The notes beneath the pieces were generated by a model. The model worked only from the letters and a program-made list of their open reading frames with translations, was not told the origin of the DNA and did no database searches. Shown piece after piece: positions 37,709-49,994 of a DNA stretch of 64,000 nt. The first letter of the stretch is position 1. Every line of letters starts with the position of its first letter. The stretch is from the NCBI GenBank assembly GCA_025093555.1, contig JAIWNF010000045.1:1-64000 (forward strand), in the 5' to 3' direction. Source of the DNA: Circinella umbellata (taxonomy: Eukaryota > Mucoromycota > Mucoromycetes > Mucorales > Lichtheimiaceae). Made by a program: the position numbers and the translations under genes.

Positions 37709-40514
37709 ATGAACAATTCAAATATTCAGGTACGAAACAAGTTTAAATTTATTTTTATATTATATTATATTATACATTCCGACGATTTGGACCCTTTATC
37801 TTCTCTCGTTTGATCTTATTCAACACCGTGCACATATTTTTAAGGTTATTGGTTGTTATTGTTGTTGGAATAAGAGAACCATAATTACTAGCAGCAGGAT
37901 CTACTCCCTCTTTATTATTTTTTTGACCCCAACATTTAAAAGAACAGATGTTAACTCGTGAAGTTTTTAAATTTTCTTTTTTTTCTATTCATCACATTAT
38001 TTCTAATAGCGTTCTACCACCCCTTTCTCTCATCCTACTACCACTATTGCAATTAACAATAACAACAGTACTATTTTCAATCATAACCAACAGCTTGTTT
38101 TTGATTTTGAACCAATGTTTAATTCTACCACTGGTACTAGTACAAGTTTACTACAAGAAGAGTTACTATCAACTCATCAACAAGAAACCCAGCAACCTGA
38201 TATAGACGTGAAATCTAATGAAGAAAATCTTACCTTAACGACGCCTTATCATTATTTTGACTCGTCCACTGCCACTCCATCATTTTTTTCTGAACAAGAT
38301 TCCACCATGAATACTGTCAACGCTTGGCCAGGGGTATCCACAACAGCTTTCATCCCTACTACTAGTGATACTATTTCTGCTTCTGTTGCTTTGTCTTCAT
38401 CTTCCATGGCGCCTCCCCTAGATGTATCATATCATATTGACAGCAATTTGGATGATATTGACATGATACCCCCTACCCGTGGTGATATTGTGTCTCTTAG
38501 TACATTATTGAAGCATTTTCCGGATGCTCCCAAGTACCTAGGTCATCCTCAATTTGGCACCTTTGTTAACTATTGGTATACCGTTCAAAAATGTATCACT
38601 CTTGCTCGATTTCCTCATCATCGTTCAGTTGTTATTTGCCGACTCCATTCATTATTTTCCTTCGAACTTGGTGCATTGATATTGTCCATTCTTCAAGGTA
38701 CAGTCCAAGTAACACGCGAAAATCGTAAAAATGAAGATTTAGAAAAACAAACACCTTATATAATTGGTGCAATTCAAGCGTTGAAAGATCGCACGCGAGC
38801 TATTCATCATATTTTACAAAAGATTGAAGAGACGCGAATGCTAGAAGGACAAGATAACCCAATGCTGGCCATTATACCTATTTTGCAACAAACCGTGAAA
38901 CAAAGAAAAGAGCAACGACATCAACAATTTCAATCGCCAATAACACCATCTCAGCAACGGCAACAGCATGATTTAAACTTGATAAACGTAATGGGTGACG
39001 AGGGTGATATTGAGAATAACATCACACCGTTCATGCAGAACCAAGAAAACCAGCAGACGGTATACTCTAATAATAATAATATTTTTGTGCAACAGCAAAC
39101 TTCTTTTCCTACCAGCTGTTCTTCGCTAACAACAATGAACATGTTTGGACCTAATAACAATGACAATGCTAATTTTGAGATTTGTGTTCAACCTTCTGAT
39201 TTATCTATGCAGCAACAGTACCCTTACCAATCAACGTCAAAGTTATCTTCTGAAATCTCTGATATCATGCCACCACAACAACACCAACACCAAGTTTTTG
39301 AACAACCTTTTGATTTCACTTCCACTTCTACGATCCCAACAACTACAGGAGCAGCAACTTCTTTCATGACACCACTACAAACACCATCATCATCCTCATA
39401 CTTTGATTCTTCTGCTTATTTATTTTCGTTACCTGTTACAGCTGCCACTTCTTCTATGTCCTCTCCTCCTGTTGCTTCAAAGGGGCAACATGAACTGTCA
39501 GAAGTTTTAACTAGAAATCTTGATATCAAAATGGAAAGCGATCTTGAAGAGGAAAAACAAGACGTTATATTTGCATACAACAATTGTAGCGGGGGATCAA
39601 ATGTCAATAAAGTAGCACAACGACAACAGGGAGCAGAAAGACAAGAATCTGAAGATATCATTTTTAATGAAACTGACGAATATGAAACTGATGATGCTGG
39701 TGATGACGAAGATGACGACTATTTTGAATCTGAATATGTAATGGAGTCAGAATCATCTGAAGATGTTATGGATTTTATTGATGACGATGACGAAGATGAT
39801 GACGATTATGTTGATGGTCGAACACGTTTTTCTGCACATAGTGGTCGTAAACGTGGTCGCCCTAGTAACAGCACTTGCCGCCGTGGTCACAAAAAGATGA
39901 AACCGAAAACTACTAAAAAATCTGATACATCATTAACAACTAATAAAAGGTCTCTTTCGCCTTTCTTACAACAACAGCATCAACAGCAACAACAACAACG
40001 TCGTCCACGGGCACCACGTTTATATACACGACGTACTGCTACATCTTATGATGCTGATACGACCCATTATTTGAAATCAGTGTTTTTCAATATATACAGC
40101 AAGAGAGATAAATTAACAAAGGAACAACGTAAACAAGTTCAGATTCATACAGGTTTGAAACCACGTAATATTACTTATTGGTTTTCCAACCATAAGCGGC
40201 GATTTCAAAATTCTTTACAAGTGTTTAAACAAGCTGTACATGAAAGTAAAGGGAAAATTAAATCATATGATGATTTTTTGGAATGGCGCCGTAAACGTGG
40301 ATTACCGGAAGATATTTTGGAAAGCGAGATGGTAGCGGCAGAACATTTATTTACAAATAACAATAATAGTAACGAAGAAGGGACAAATACTGACCGTAAT
40401 GCAGTAGATTCTCCTTCTTGTACATCCTCTTTACCATCGCCACCTCCAACTGAAGATTCTGACATTAATTCTGTTTTTTCTACTATTGCTATCCCAATTA
40501 CTTCGTCTACTTGA
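37709..40514 (+). CDS. Homeodomain transcription factor
   Basis: A seven-codon first exon (37709-37729, MNNSNIQ) spliced over a 280-nt intron to 38010-40514 gives 841 aa in phase. Starting at ATG 38115 without the intron would give 799 aa. The homeodomain is near the C-terminus (about 680-742): basic arm RRTATSYD and recognition helix NITYWFSNHKRRFQN, with the invariant W-F-N-R residues. Just upstream are a strongly acidic block (about 563-608), an AT-hook-like RKRGRPSN (about 620) and a short poly-Q. A second ordered region (about 164-285; GDIVSLSTLLKHFPDAPKYL onward) is helical and of unknown role. The remainder is Q/N/S/T-rich and probably disordered, as in activators. It is presumably nuclear. 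No TALE insertion was seen. Targets are unknown. Confidence 0.86.
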
Positions 40515-41613
40515 TTTTAATTTTTTTTTAATCTTTCTTTATAAATAAATACAATAATTATATAATATTATAATAAATGATGACTACATATTTCTGACAA
40601 CAACAAAGCATCTGGTTGTCACTACGTATTTTTTTATAGGGTAAAAAAAAATATGAACACATGACATCTCTTACTTATCCTTCTTTATCTTTTTTTGAAA
40701 ACTTTTATTTTCTACTGATGCTGTCAAAATATTTTATATTTCTAATTAAAAGATAGACTGATAAAACATTAACTGATCTCTCTTATTTATTTATTTATTT
40801 TTCTAAAAAAAAAAAGAACATTACATACATGTTGCTAGAATTGTATATATTCATTTATACAGAAATAAATTAACTGAAAAAATCCATATCTTGGTGTAAA
40901 GATTGCGAATAGAGAGACCAATACCATTCTTTTGACCAATGGCAACACTAAGCCTGAGCATGAATACACGTGATCAGATATTTATTATTTAGTTACACAA
41001 GTTCAAAATCGACTATTGTAGAAGGATTATCAGGACCACGCTGAAAAAATATCGACAGCCCATTCGCTCCAAGAAATTAAAAATAGTATAAAGAAAAGAC
41101 CATATACCCTATCTTATTTACAATGTATAGTCTCATGATAAGGGCGTGCATTCAGAACAGTCTAAAAAATATTATAGAAGCCAACTTCAAGAGAAATCCA
41201 ATAGTTTGGATCACGTCGCGTTTGATCCACGATGCTTATTGGGAAAAAACCATATCTACTTTTTTTCGTATTAGTAGATTACGTATAGATTGTAGTTGAT
41301 TGTTGTGCAAAATAGCAATAACGATAATAGGATGTCCATTTGTTCACGCGCAACCTCAACCTTGTGTTTATGGTCCATCCCTTTTTTTGTGTTCCTTCTT
41401 CGGGGAAAAGGTGAAACAACATACAAAAAAGTAGAGGAAGTTTTCTGAAGATGACACTAAATGTACAGATCACCTAAAACTATAATTGTATTTATAGTAA
41501 GTCAATAAACTAGACACGCATTTGAGTTATATTTCTTTTTTCTCATCTCTTTACCTTTTTTTTTTACTTCCATATTTACTCTACTTTTTTTTTATTGATC
41601 AGTGTGTTAGTAT
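40515..41613. other. Intergenic, no gene supported
   Basis: AT-rich spacer between the homeodomain and BTA1 genes. A possible isolated terminal exon on the minus strand near 40995-41042 has nothing recognisable upstream and was not accepted. Confidence 0.45.
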
Positions 41614-44600
41614 ATGAAATCATCACAGGGTAGTAAGATCCGGTTCGCTTTAGTACCTATTTGTATGGGTATGGCCAACATTTGCTTACAAAAAGTGGAT
41701 GTTTTGGAACCATTCTATGCGCAATATCGTTGGGCACACGCGATCTTATTAAGTATGGTTGGATCCATTGTGTCTGTCATCCTTGGTTGGAATCATATCA
41801 AGACCCCCATCATGTTTATGTACTCATGTTTTTTAAAACCTCTTGGACACCATGGGGATCAACAGAGTCGACTTGAATCATTTTATCAGGGACAAGCCCA
41901 TAGTAAGTTATATCTTTTTTCAATAAAGTTAAATGACAAAAGAAGAACAAAATGTCATGATGATTGTTATTCCACAGTATGAGTTGTGCAAAATCCATCC
42001 TTCATAACCTGACAATTTCAACTCCTGCATCTCTTTCTATATGTCTGTTATCTCTTCATAAAACCTTTTGTTTTTGTGTATACAAATATGCGCAAGTAAT
42101 ATCAAGAGTACAACTCTTTTAATACTCCTTATTTTTTATTTATATTTTCAGTTTACGACGACTCTCGCGGTAAATTATTACGAGGTCGAAAAACCATGTT
42201 ACGTTTATGTGCTGCACAGCTAAAGGATCAAATTGCTAATGGAACAACATCACAAAAACCAATTTGGATTGACCTGGGAGGTGGAACTGGTAAGATTTAT
42301 ATATCATTTTGTTGAGGAAGTAAAAAGAATCTGTATTACATACGCGCATGTATATAATAGCCTAGTACTAAGATGTCTTTTATGCGGACTACTTGTATAC
42401 GTATAATTATTATCTTTAAAAAAAAGGTTGGAATATCGAAGAAATGCACACCACTTTCCCGATCGACAATTTTGAGAAAGTCATTCTTGTGGACTTGACA
42501 CCATCCTTATGTAAAATTGCTGAAGAGCGTTTTAAGAGACGTGGTTGGAATAATGTTATCGTATTATGTCAAGATGCTGCTACATTTAAAACACCTTTTC
42601 ATATGGAAGGTGGCGTTCATTTGGTCACCATGTCTTATTCATGTAAGATAGCTTTTTAATTTTTTGTTTATTTTTTTTTCTGGTGATCGGGCTATGGTGG
42701 GAAAAAAATTCTATAAAAAAATGGCGTAAACTTGTATAATGCTTCCCGTTTTATAATACTTCGGGGGTGGGACATAATAAATAAAGAGAGCTCCAATTGA
42801 TTCCATTATGCTTATGAAACTAAACACAACGCGGCTTGGGTAATATTAGTATCAATGATGGATGGATATTTTCCGGTAGTTGATCGAGTACAGTCATTAC
42901 TGGCACCTGATGGACTTTATGGTGTTGTCGATTTCTACGTCTCTGGAAAATCAAACTCACCTGCAGAAGCTTCTTCCCCTCAACATAACCGTCAATGTAA
43001 TTGGTTTACAAGAATCTTTTGGAATATCTGGTTTGACTTCGATCATATCAACTTGGCACCTGGACGTCGTGATTATTTAGAATATAAGTTTGGCACTGTC
43101 AAGAGCTTAAACCGCAGAAATCATTTTGTTGTTCCTTACGTGATCCAGATCCCTTATTATGTTTGGCTTGGTTGCTCTCATTCAAGAGATCATATTATAA
43201 TATCATCATCTTCTACATCCGATATTTATAGTAGCAGTGGTAGCAGCAACGGAAGCGAATATGGTGGATCATCACCCAAATTGGGTCCTGGCAGTGTTGA
43301 GTCACCATCCACTTCATTCAACATGGTAGAACAATTACCCCGCCGCCGACAATGGCGTCTGGATTACGATTCGTCTTTGGCTTGTCACACTCAGTTCCGC
43401 TCCTATATTTATGCTTTCACTTGGGAAGATCCTCGTGTTGATTTACAACATATTCCATTATCCCGAGATGACGTGATGCTAGTAATTACTTCAGCGGGTG
43501 ACAATGCTTTGGAATATGCTATTGCTGCTCGCCCTAAAAAAATTCATTGCGTTGACATGAACCCGTGTCAGGTACATTAATGACAACAAGAACAAGAGAT
43601 GGCTGAGTGAACAGTAAAAGCTAAACCTATTTCTTGTTACGATGATGACGTATGTATATATTTATAGAATCATCTTTTAGAATTAAAACTTGCCAGCATT
43701 GCGACACTTTCGTACCGTGATTTCTGGCGAATGTTTGGGGAAGGACAACACCCTCACTTCCCCGCGTTACTTCATGATTCAATTTCTCCTCAGCTGAGTT
43801 CATATGCTTTCCAGTATTGGTCACAGCATAGTGATCGCTTTACACAACAATTTTATAAAACTGGATATTCTGGCTTGGCCTTAGTTATTTTTGAATGGTG
43901 GAGTCGCGCAGCAGGTATTACAAAGGATGTGGAACGAATGTGTAATGCAGCCACAATTGAAGAACAAGAACGGATTTGGCAACAGCGTGTACGACCTGCT
44001 ATACTATCCCCTCTCGTTCAAAAGATTATGGATAATCCAATGTTCATGTGGAATGCTTTAGGAGGTATTGTATAATAAGAGTATTCTTTCTAATTACTAT
44101 TTCGAAATAGTAAAGGGAAATATATTTGTGAGAAGAGTAAAAAGAAAGAGACTAAAAACGATCCATATCTGGTATTATAGTACCCATTAATCAAATGAAT
44201 ATGTTTTTGAAAGAATGTACAACGCGGGAATACGTTGAAAACACATTTGACCCTATTCCATCCCGATCTCTGTTTCGAAGCGACCAATATTTCTACTATC
44301 TTTGTATGATGCAACACTATACCCAGCAATCATGTCCAACTTATCTTACCGAAGAGGGATTCAATAAACTAAAGGTAAAAAAAGCGGAAAAATCTAATAA
44401 TATTATTCGTAACTTTTTTTACAAGCTTCTTAATGGTTGTGGAGTGTTAGCTGTTTAATAGAAGAAAGAAATAATATTGTAATATTGCTTTTTATGTATA
44501 GAACACAGATGCTATGGATGCTTTCCGATTGCATACTGACTCGATTATTGACACTTTGAAAAGCTTACCTGACAATTATTTGACGCGTATGGTTGTTATG

Positions 44601-44867
44601 GATCATATGGACTGGTTTGATCCTAAGGAAGACCCTAGTCAGTTGTATTTAGAAATTATCCAGATGGCACGTACATTACAACTAGACGGTCGTGTTTATT
44701 GGCGCAGTGCAGGCACACGGCCTTGGTATAACACTTTATTCGAAAAGGCGGGATTTCATGTTGAACCCCTTACAATTCGCAAACCTGGACGATCGACTGA
44801 TCGTGTCAATATGTATGCAAGCTTCTATCAAGGAACATTGAAGCGTAAAATATCTACTACTACCTAA
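41614..44867 (+). CDS. BTA1: Betaine lipid (DGTS) synthase, fused methyltransferase and aminocarboxypropyl transferase
   Basis: Makes diacylglyceryl-trimethylhomoserine, a phosphorus-free membrane lipid that replaces phosphatidylcholine when phosphate is short. Seven exons (41614-41902, 42152-42289, 42427-42642, 42850-43571, 43668-44064, 44181-44374, 44502-44867) give 773 aa. After an N-terminal hydrophobic segment (AILLSMVGSIVSVILGW, about 43-59) comes a class I SAM methyltransferase with motif I as WIDLGGGTGWN (about 134-144) and VDLTPS; this is the BtaB-like half. The C-terminal half is the DUF3419, BtaA-like part that moves the 3-amino-3-carboxypropyl group from SAM to diacylglycerol: YAFTWEDPRVD (about 397), ITSAGDNALEY (about 428), VDMNPCQNH and YWRSAGTRPWY (about 717). 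A Ser-rich insertion (43200-43330) separates the halves. It is expected at the ER membrane. Confidence 0.94.
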
Positions 44868-46496
44868 ATTTATCCTGAAAAAAAAACTATATACATATAT
44901 TTATAATCAATGTAAAACTAGCTTATATATACACCATATAAAAGAGAAAAAAAAAACGATACGATTGATAATATTATTGCCCTTTTTCTTCTGTACATTT
45001 TTTTTTCTTGACATGATAACTTTTAATAAAATAATAAAATTTTTTATATACAAATATACTTCCTTTACTGGTTTGATTAATAAATTCTAATTTCGAGTTG
45101 TACAAAAAGGCTAGGGTGATCAATAATTGATACGCCGTGTTCACTTTTCTAGGTTCTTGCTATCACGATTCCGTAGTATTTGTCCGTCATTTTTATTTGG
45201 CTACCTTTTAATTCTGATTGCTACGTACTATAATAATGACAATTAATATTTATAATATGCTTTCTACAAAGAGTAGAGTTTAAGGAAAACGGCACATATT
45301 GTGGTCGTTATCACCATTAATGTATAATAAAATCGAAATCCAATATCGTTTTCACCAACTTTTGAAAAAAAAAAAAAGTATTAGCGTTCTTTGTGAGCCG
45401 TTACAAATAATTCCGAAAAAGGGGCAAGTTGCGTTTGAGGAGTAGTGGATACAAATAACAATGAAATATCTATAAACAGGAGGATACCCGAGCTACAAAT
45501 ATGTTTCGTATCTAAGTTGATAATTTTGTTTTTACTTCTATCCAATGCAAGTCCTTGAAAAAAAAAATACGTATAATCTTTACATAATGGGTAATAGTGA
45601 ATTATGCAGTTTATGTATCCAGCCAAAAAAAGTTCTTCCTTCTGTATAGTAAATTACCAAAACCACTAAAAGGTTATATTTAAAGTTAAAGTGTTATTAA
45701 TTAATCAGTCCATCGACTGATTGACGGAAGGGGATGTTATACATATAATAACTAACTTCGACATAAAAATAAGCCGCTGCTATATGAATTATTACCGGCT
45801 GAGGATTATAGTTTCTATTTATTTACGTATTTATTTATTATTACGTACGTATAATTGTTTATTTTTTTTATCTTTTGGTTGTCTGTATGTAGCTAAAACA
45901 AGCTTGACGTTTGTTTAATCCTAACGTAAACGGTATATATTTATATAATTTTTGTTTGGTCCCCTTTTTCTCTGGATCATTCATCATCTCCTTGTCACAA
46001 GAAGGTGCTTATACAACGATTTTTTTTTAATTTTTGAAATCTTTTCAAATTGATGTGACTTTTTTTACAAAAAAAAAAAAGAGAGAATAAGAAATATGAT
46101 GGTAGTAATCTCCTTGTCGTACACGAGAAAAAGAAAATGCAGCAAAGTAAGAGAGAGACGAAAACAAGGAGAAGACAAATACTATAGATTGTACATTCTT
46201 CTTCATTACGACTGTATACGGTTGAATAGCAAAACGGCTGCCATCACCCGATACCACATATCTCCATTATATTTAAAGGAGTAAGTTGAAAGTTATATTA
46301 CAAGACAAAAGAGCTGATCTTTGCGAGCTACTTTTTTTTTTATAAGAAAACCTTTGGTGTTATGTTCTCTTGAGCTTTCTTTTCTTTTTCTTATCGGTTC
46401 CAGTCGTTTACAAAGGAGTTTTTTCTTTTCGTTAAAGTAATATTTTATTCCACTCGCTTTATTACCAATCACTACACCAACAAAAGAAATTATAAT
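44868..46496. other. Intergenic, 1.6 kb, no gene seen
   Basis: Contains the BTA1 3' end and the promoter of the first CotH gene. It is AT-rich with homopolymer runs; no reading frame looked real. Confidence 0.5.
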
Positions 46497-48828
46497 ATGA
46501 AAAATAATTGTTTTTATCTGCTGGGTCAGATCATTGTCACACTGTTATTTTGTGCTACAACCATCACAAGTGCAACATCAGCAGCAGCTATAAATAACGA
46601 CGATAAATCGAATAGCAGCAAAAACAACACCAACCCTGATATTCAATATTGTGTCGTAGCATTCCCCAATCAAGGTGAAGGTGTGTCAGTATTGATAAAT
46701 GAACAAAGTTATTCTTTACAACCAAGCACTGATCGTCCATATGTCTTCTGTGGTACTGCACCTTATGGGCAAGTATACGAATACGTTTATATTAATTCGT
46801 CAGGAGCCATTGTAAAAAAGGAAGAACAAAAACGATCATTGGCAAATAATGCAACAACTACGGGCAATGAGTTTTTCGGTAGAGCACCGACAGTTCACAC
46901 TGTTCCAGAAGTACCTCAAGCTTTTCATCCAATTTATCCTCGTAAGTGAAAATAAAAGAAAAACAATATTACAAAAGATTACTTGTCTTAATTTTATTCC
47001 CTTAAGCAGCCACGCAAAAAAAATAATTTTTAAATTAATACAATATACAGCTCTTTTTACAAACATGAATAACTCTAACGAAGTTGCGACAATTATTATG
47101 ACCGTTGATGAACAAGCATTTGATGCTATCTGTCAAGAACCACTACAAAAACATCAACATGGTGGTGCACAAGTATTTACTTTGACATATATCAGTAACT
47201 CAGAAACTCATTCTTTTAGAAATGTCAGTATCGATAATAGCGGACAATCTACCAAAGAATATGCCCGACAATCATTTAAAATCGATTTTAACAAGGATGT
47301 TACGAATAAAAACAGTCCCAAACAGCTTTTGTTCGGACGATCTGTGATTAAGTTACGAGGTGAACAAACCGACGGTTCATTCATGTATGCTATTATTTAT
47401 ATTTTGCTTCTTTTATTGTTCACCATCCTTATACTGTTTTTTTTCTCAATTTTTAGACGCGAAAAATTGGTAATGGATATGCTAGCATCCGCGGGTGCCG
47501 CTACACTATCCTCTAGTTGGGTACGCGTATTCGTTAATGATAGGCCGCTTGGATTATTTTTAATGACAGACGACGCATCAACCCATTTAATTGACAATGT
47601 GCTACATGGTGGTGATTGGTCATATCTAAATACAGGTATATAGACAAAAAAGTATATATAAGCACACCTGCAATTTTGTACCACTTTGAATTAGAATTAT
47701 GAGAAACTGTAATCTTCTTTTCTAATACGTAACGATTAATTTACTGTCAAAAAAAATACAGGACCTACTTATAAAGGCAATGCCATTGATCAAGAACACT
47801 GTGCTAATCTCGAATATTTAGGAGATGATCCAGTTTTATACTCAAAAGACGTTTACAAACTCAAGGACAAAGGAAAATCGAACATTAAATTGAAAAAAGC
47901 AAATAAAACTACACCCTTGATTGAGTTTATCAAACAACTTTCTAATATTAATCCTGCTGAAGCAACTAACGCTCAAAATCGAGGTGATTTGGAAAAATTG
48001 ATCGATCCTCAAAATTTGATGTTACATATGGCTATAAATTATCTTATTGGATCATGGGATGGGTTCTGGTTTCAGGCCTCTAACTTTTATTTAAATCAAG
48101 ACTTAGCAAGCAAACAATGGGCGTTGGTTTCGTACGATTTTGATGAAACACTTGGAAATGGCATAGAGACCGCTGGGTTTGTCAATGTTAAATATGACGC
48201 ATATACACCTTCATCAGCTAAACGACCTTTAATTGATACCATCCTCAAGTCCCCTTATTATCGTAACGAGTTCGAAACTATATTAAAAACTTTGGTGAAA
48301 AAGTTCTTCAAGCCAAGTATTATCAGGCCACGCTTAGAAGCCTGGATTGCAATGTTGCGTCAAGATGTCGAATGGGATCGATCTTTACCAGACCACTCAC
48401 CCGGGAAAAAAGTGCCATGGACCATTGAAGATTTGGAAGTAAGTACCCTTGGTATCACCACTACCACTACTACTACTACTAGTCAACAAGTAACCAAAAA
48501 AGCTGAAGGTTATACTGGAAACTCCGCTTTAAGTTTAAGCATTGCCGATTGGGTTCAACAACGTTCAGAATTGATCTGTAAGCAATTCGGTATTTCGGAT
48601 GAGGATGATATCGCGGCTATCGGTCCGTACACCGATGGCCGTATTATGGATGGATCGGGCCATGTTTCAGATCGTACATCGTCCAAAACAAAACAAGACG
48701 CAAATAATAATGTTCCTGTAGCAGGCAAAGATACAGCCGACGCCACCACCACAGCGCCTCACACGACATCATTCACTAGCATATTTTCACTTTTTATTTC
48801 AATTATTGCGATGACATTGATCTCATAA
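46497..48828 (+). CDS. CotH-family surface protein, copy 1
   Basis: Four exons (46497-46941, 47051-47384, 47457-47635, 47762-48828) give 674 aa. A signal peptide (about 1-27, LLGQIIVTLLFCATTITSA) and a C-terminal hydrophobic tail (FTSIFSLFISIIAMTLIS) after a Thr-rich stretch predict a GPI-anchored cell-surface protein. The middle is the CotH domain (related to Bacillus spore-coat kinase CotH): ARQSFKIDF, IKLRGEQ, YLIGSWDGFWFQASNFYLN and YDFDETLG (about 442-449), whose Asp-X-Asp matches the metal-binding kinase motif. In Mucorales, CotH proteins include invasins that bind host receptors, but many members have unknown roles, and I cannot tell which this is. Copy 2 follows 1.2 kb downstream in the same direction. 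Confidence 0.92.
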
Positions 48829-49994
48829 AAAAGTACTTAATCATTATTTTATATTTCTCTTCGATCTCATATACTTACAATAAATTTACTCCGCAAATAC
48901 GTATGCATATTTTTCTTGTTTCTCTTCTCTTCTTTTATATGATATACCTGTAATTTCTTTTTTTTTCCTAATTGAAATAATTCCATATAAAATGGAATTT
49001 CAAGAAACTTTTATGCAAGAATTCTTTGATTTCTTTACTACCTCCTTAAATTTTTCTTTATTTAAAAAAAATATCAAAAACGCCTTTTTTATTTCTTATA
49101 CTGATCGAAAAAAAACTACCAAATATATCCAAAAGGTTTTTTCGGAAAGATGTAACAATAATTTTTTAAATAATATTATTATTACTGTATCGAATCCCTG
49201 GAAGATTCACAGAGACACTTCATTCTTTTGTCGTGAAAACTTGTTATAACTAGCTAATTAACGTTCATTGTATACTCCAATAAAAAAATGGCGAGAACGA
49301 AGCTTTACCATTTTTGGTTGCTCTTTGTATTTATTTTTGTTTGTTTTTCGATGTATAATTTTTTATTTTCTATCTCTTGGCAACTCAACAGCCATATGCG
49401 CGCTTTTATTAAAATGCTCTGTCTCGGACTCACGTCTTACCAAAGTCAGATGCATAAAAAAGACTATGGCATGGCTGGGGTATGGTGATACAATGGTAGT
49501 AGCAGTGGTGCTCGGTATTACTATTTTCTGAAGCAATGTAGTATAAGACTTTTATAACGCCACGGTAAGCTCAATGTGCACTCGAAAGTTTTTATAAAGA
49601 AGTTTGGAAAGTTTAGTGATTTAAATGATGCTTATATTTTAAAAGGATAGACAAGCTCATCATGGTAATAAACAATTAAAAAATATGCCAGTTTGTTCTG
49701 CATTTTCCATGAACACCATAAACATCTGAAGCTATACATTGGTAGTATATGTTGTAGTATATTACAGATGGCGACATTCATATCTCCTTCTTTTTTCTTA
49801 TTCAATATTATAGGTAATACACCAGTTTTAAACTATAGAATATTTCTATTATTGCATTATTCACACATACAAACAGGTTATTTTATATAAAGAACGAAAG
49901 CAGACTTGCCTGGTAGAACAGATAACCTTTCTTTCTCCCGCTTTTTTTATACTTATTATTTTCCTTTCTTTACTTCTTTTTTGCTTCATACAGA
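48829..49994. other. Spacer between the two CotH genes
   Basis: AT-rich 1.17 kb; no supported gene. It holds the 3' end of copy 1 and the promoter of copy 2, with a pyrimidine-rich stretch just before the copy 2 start. Confidence 0.5.

Noticed and set aside
40995..41042. Possible terminal exon on the minus strand (RGPDNPSTIVDFELV then stop after a good CAG acceptor)
   Set aside because: No coding exon could be found upstream on the minus strand, so a gene cannot be supported.
48992..49249. 85-codon open frame between the CotH genes
   Set aside because: AT-driven composition, no signal or domain, no splice or start context.
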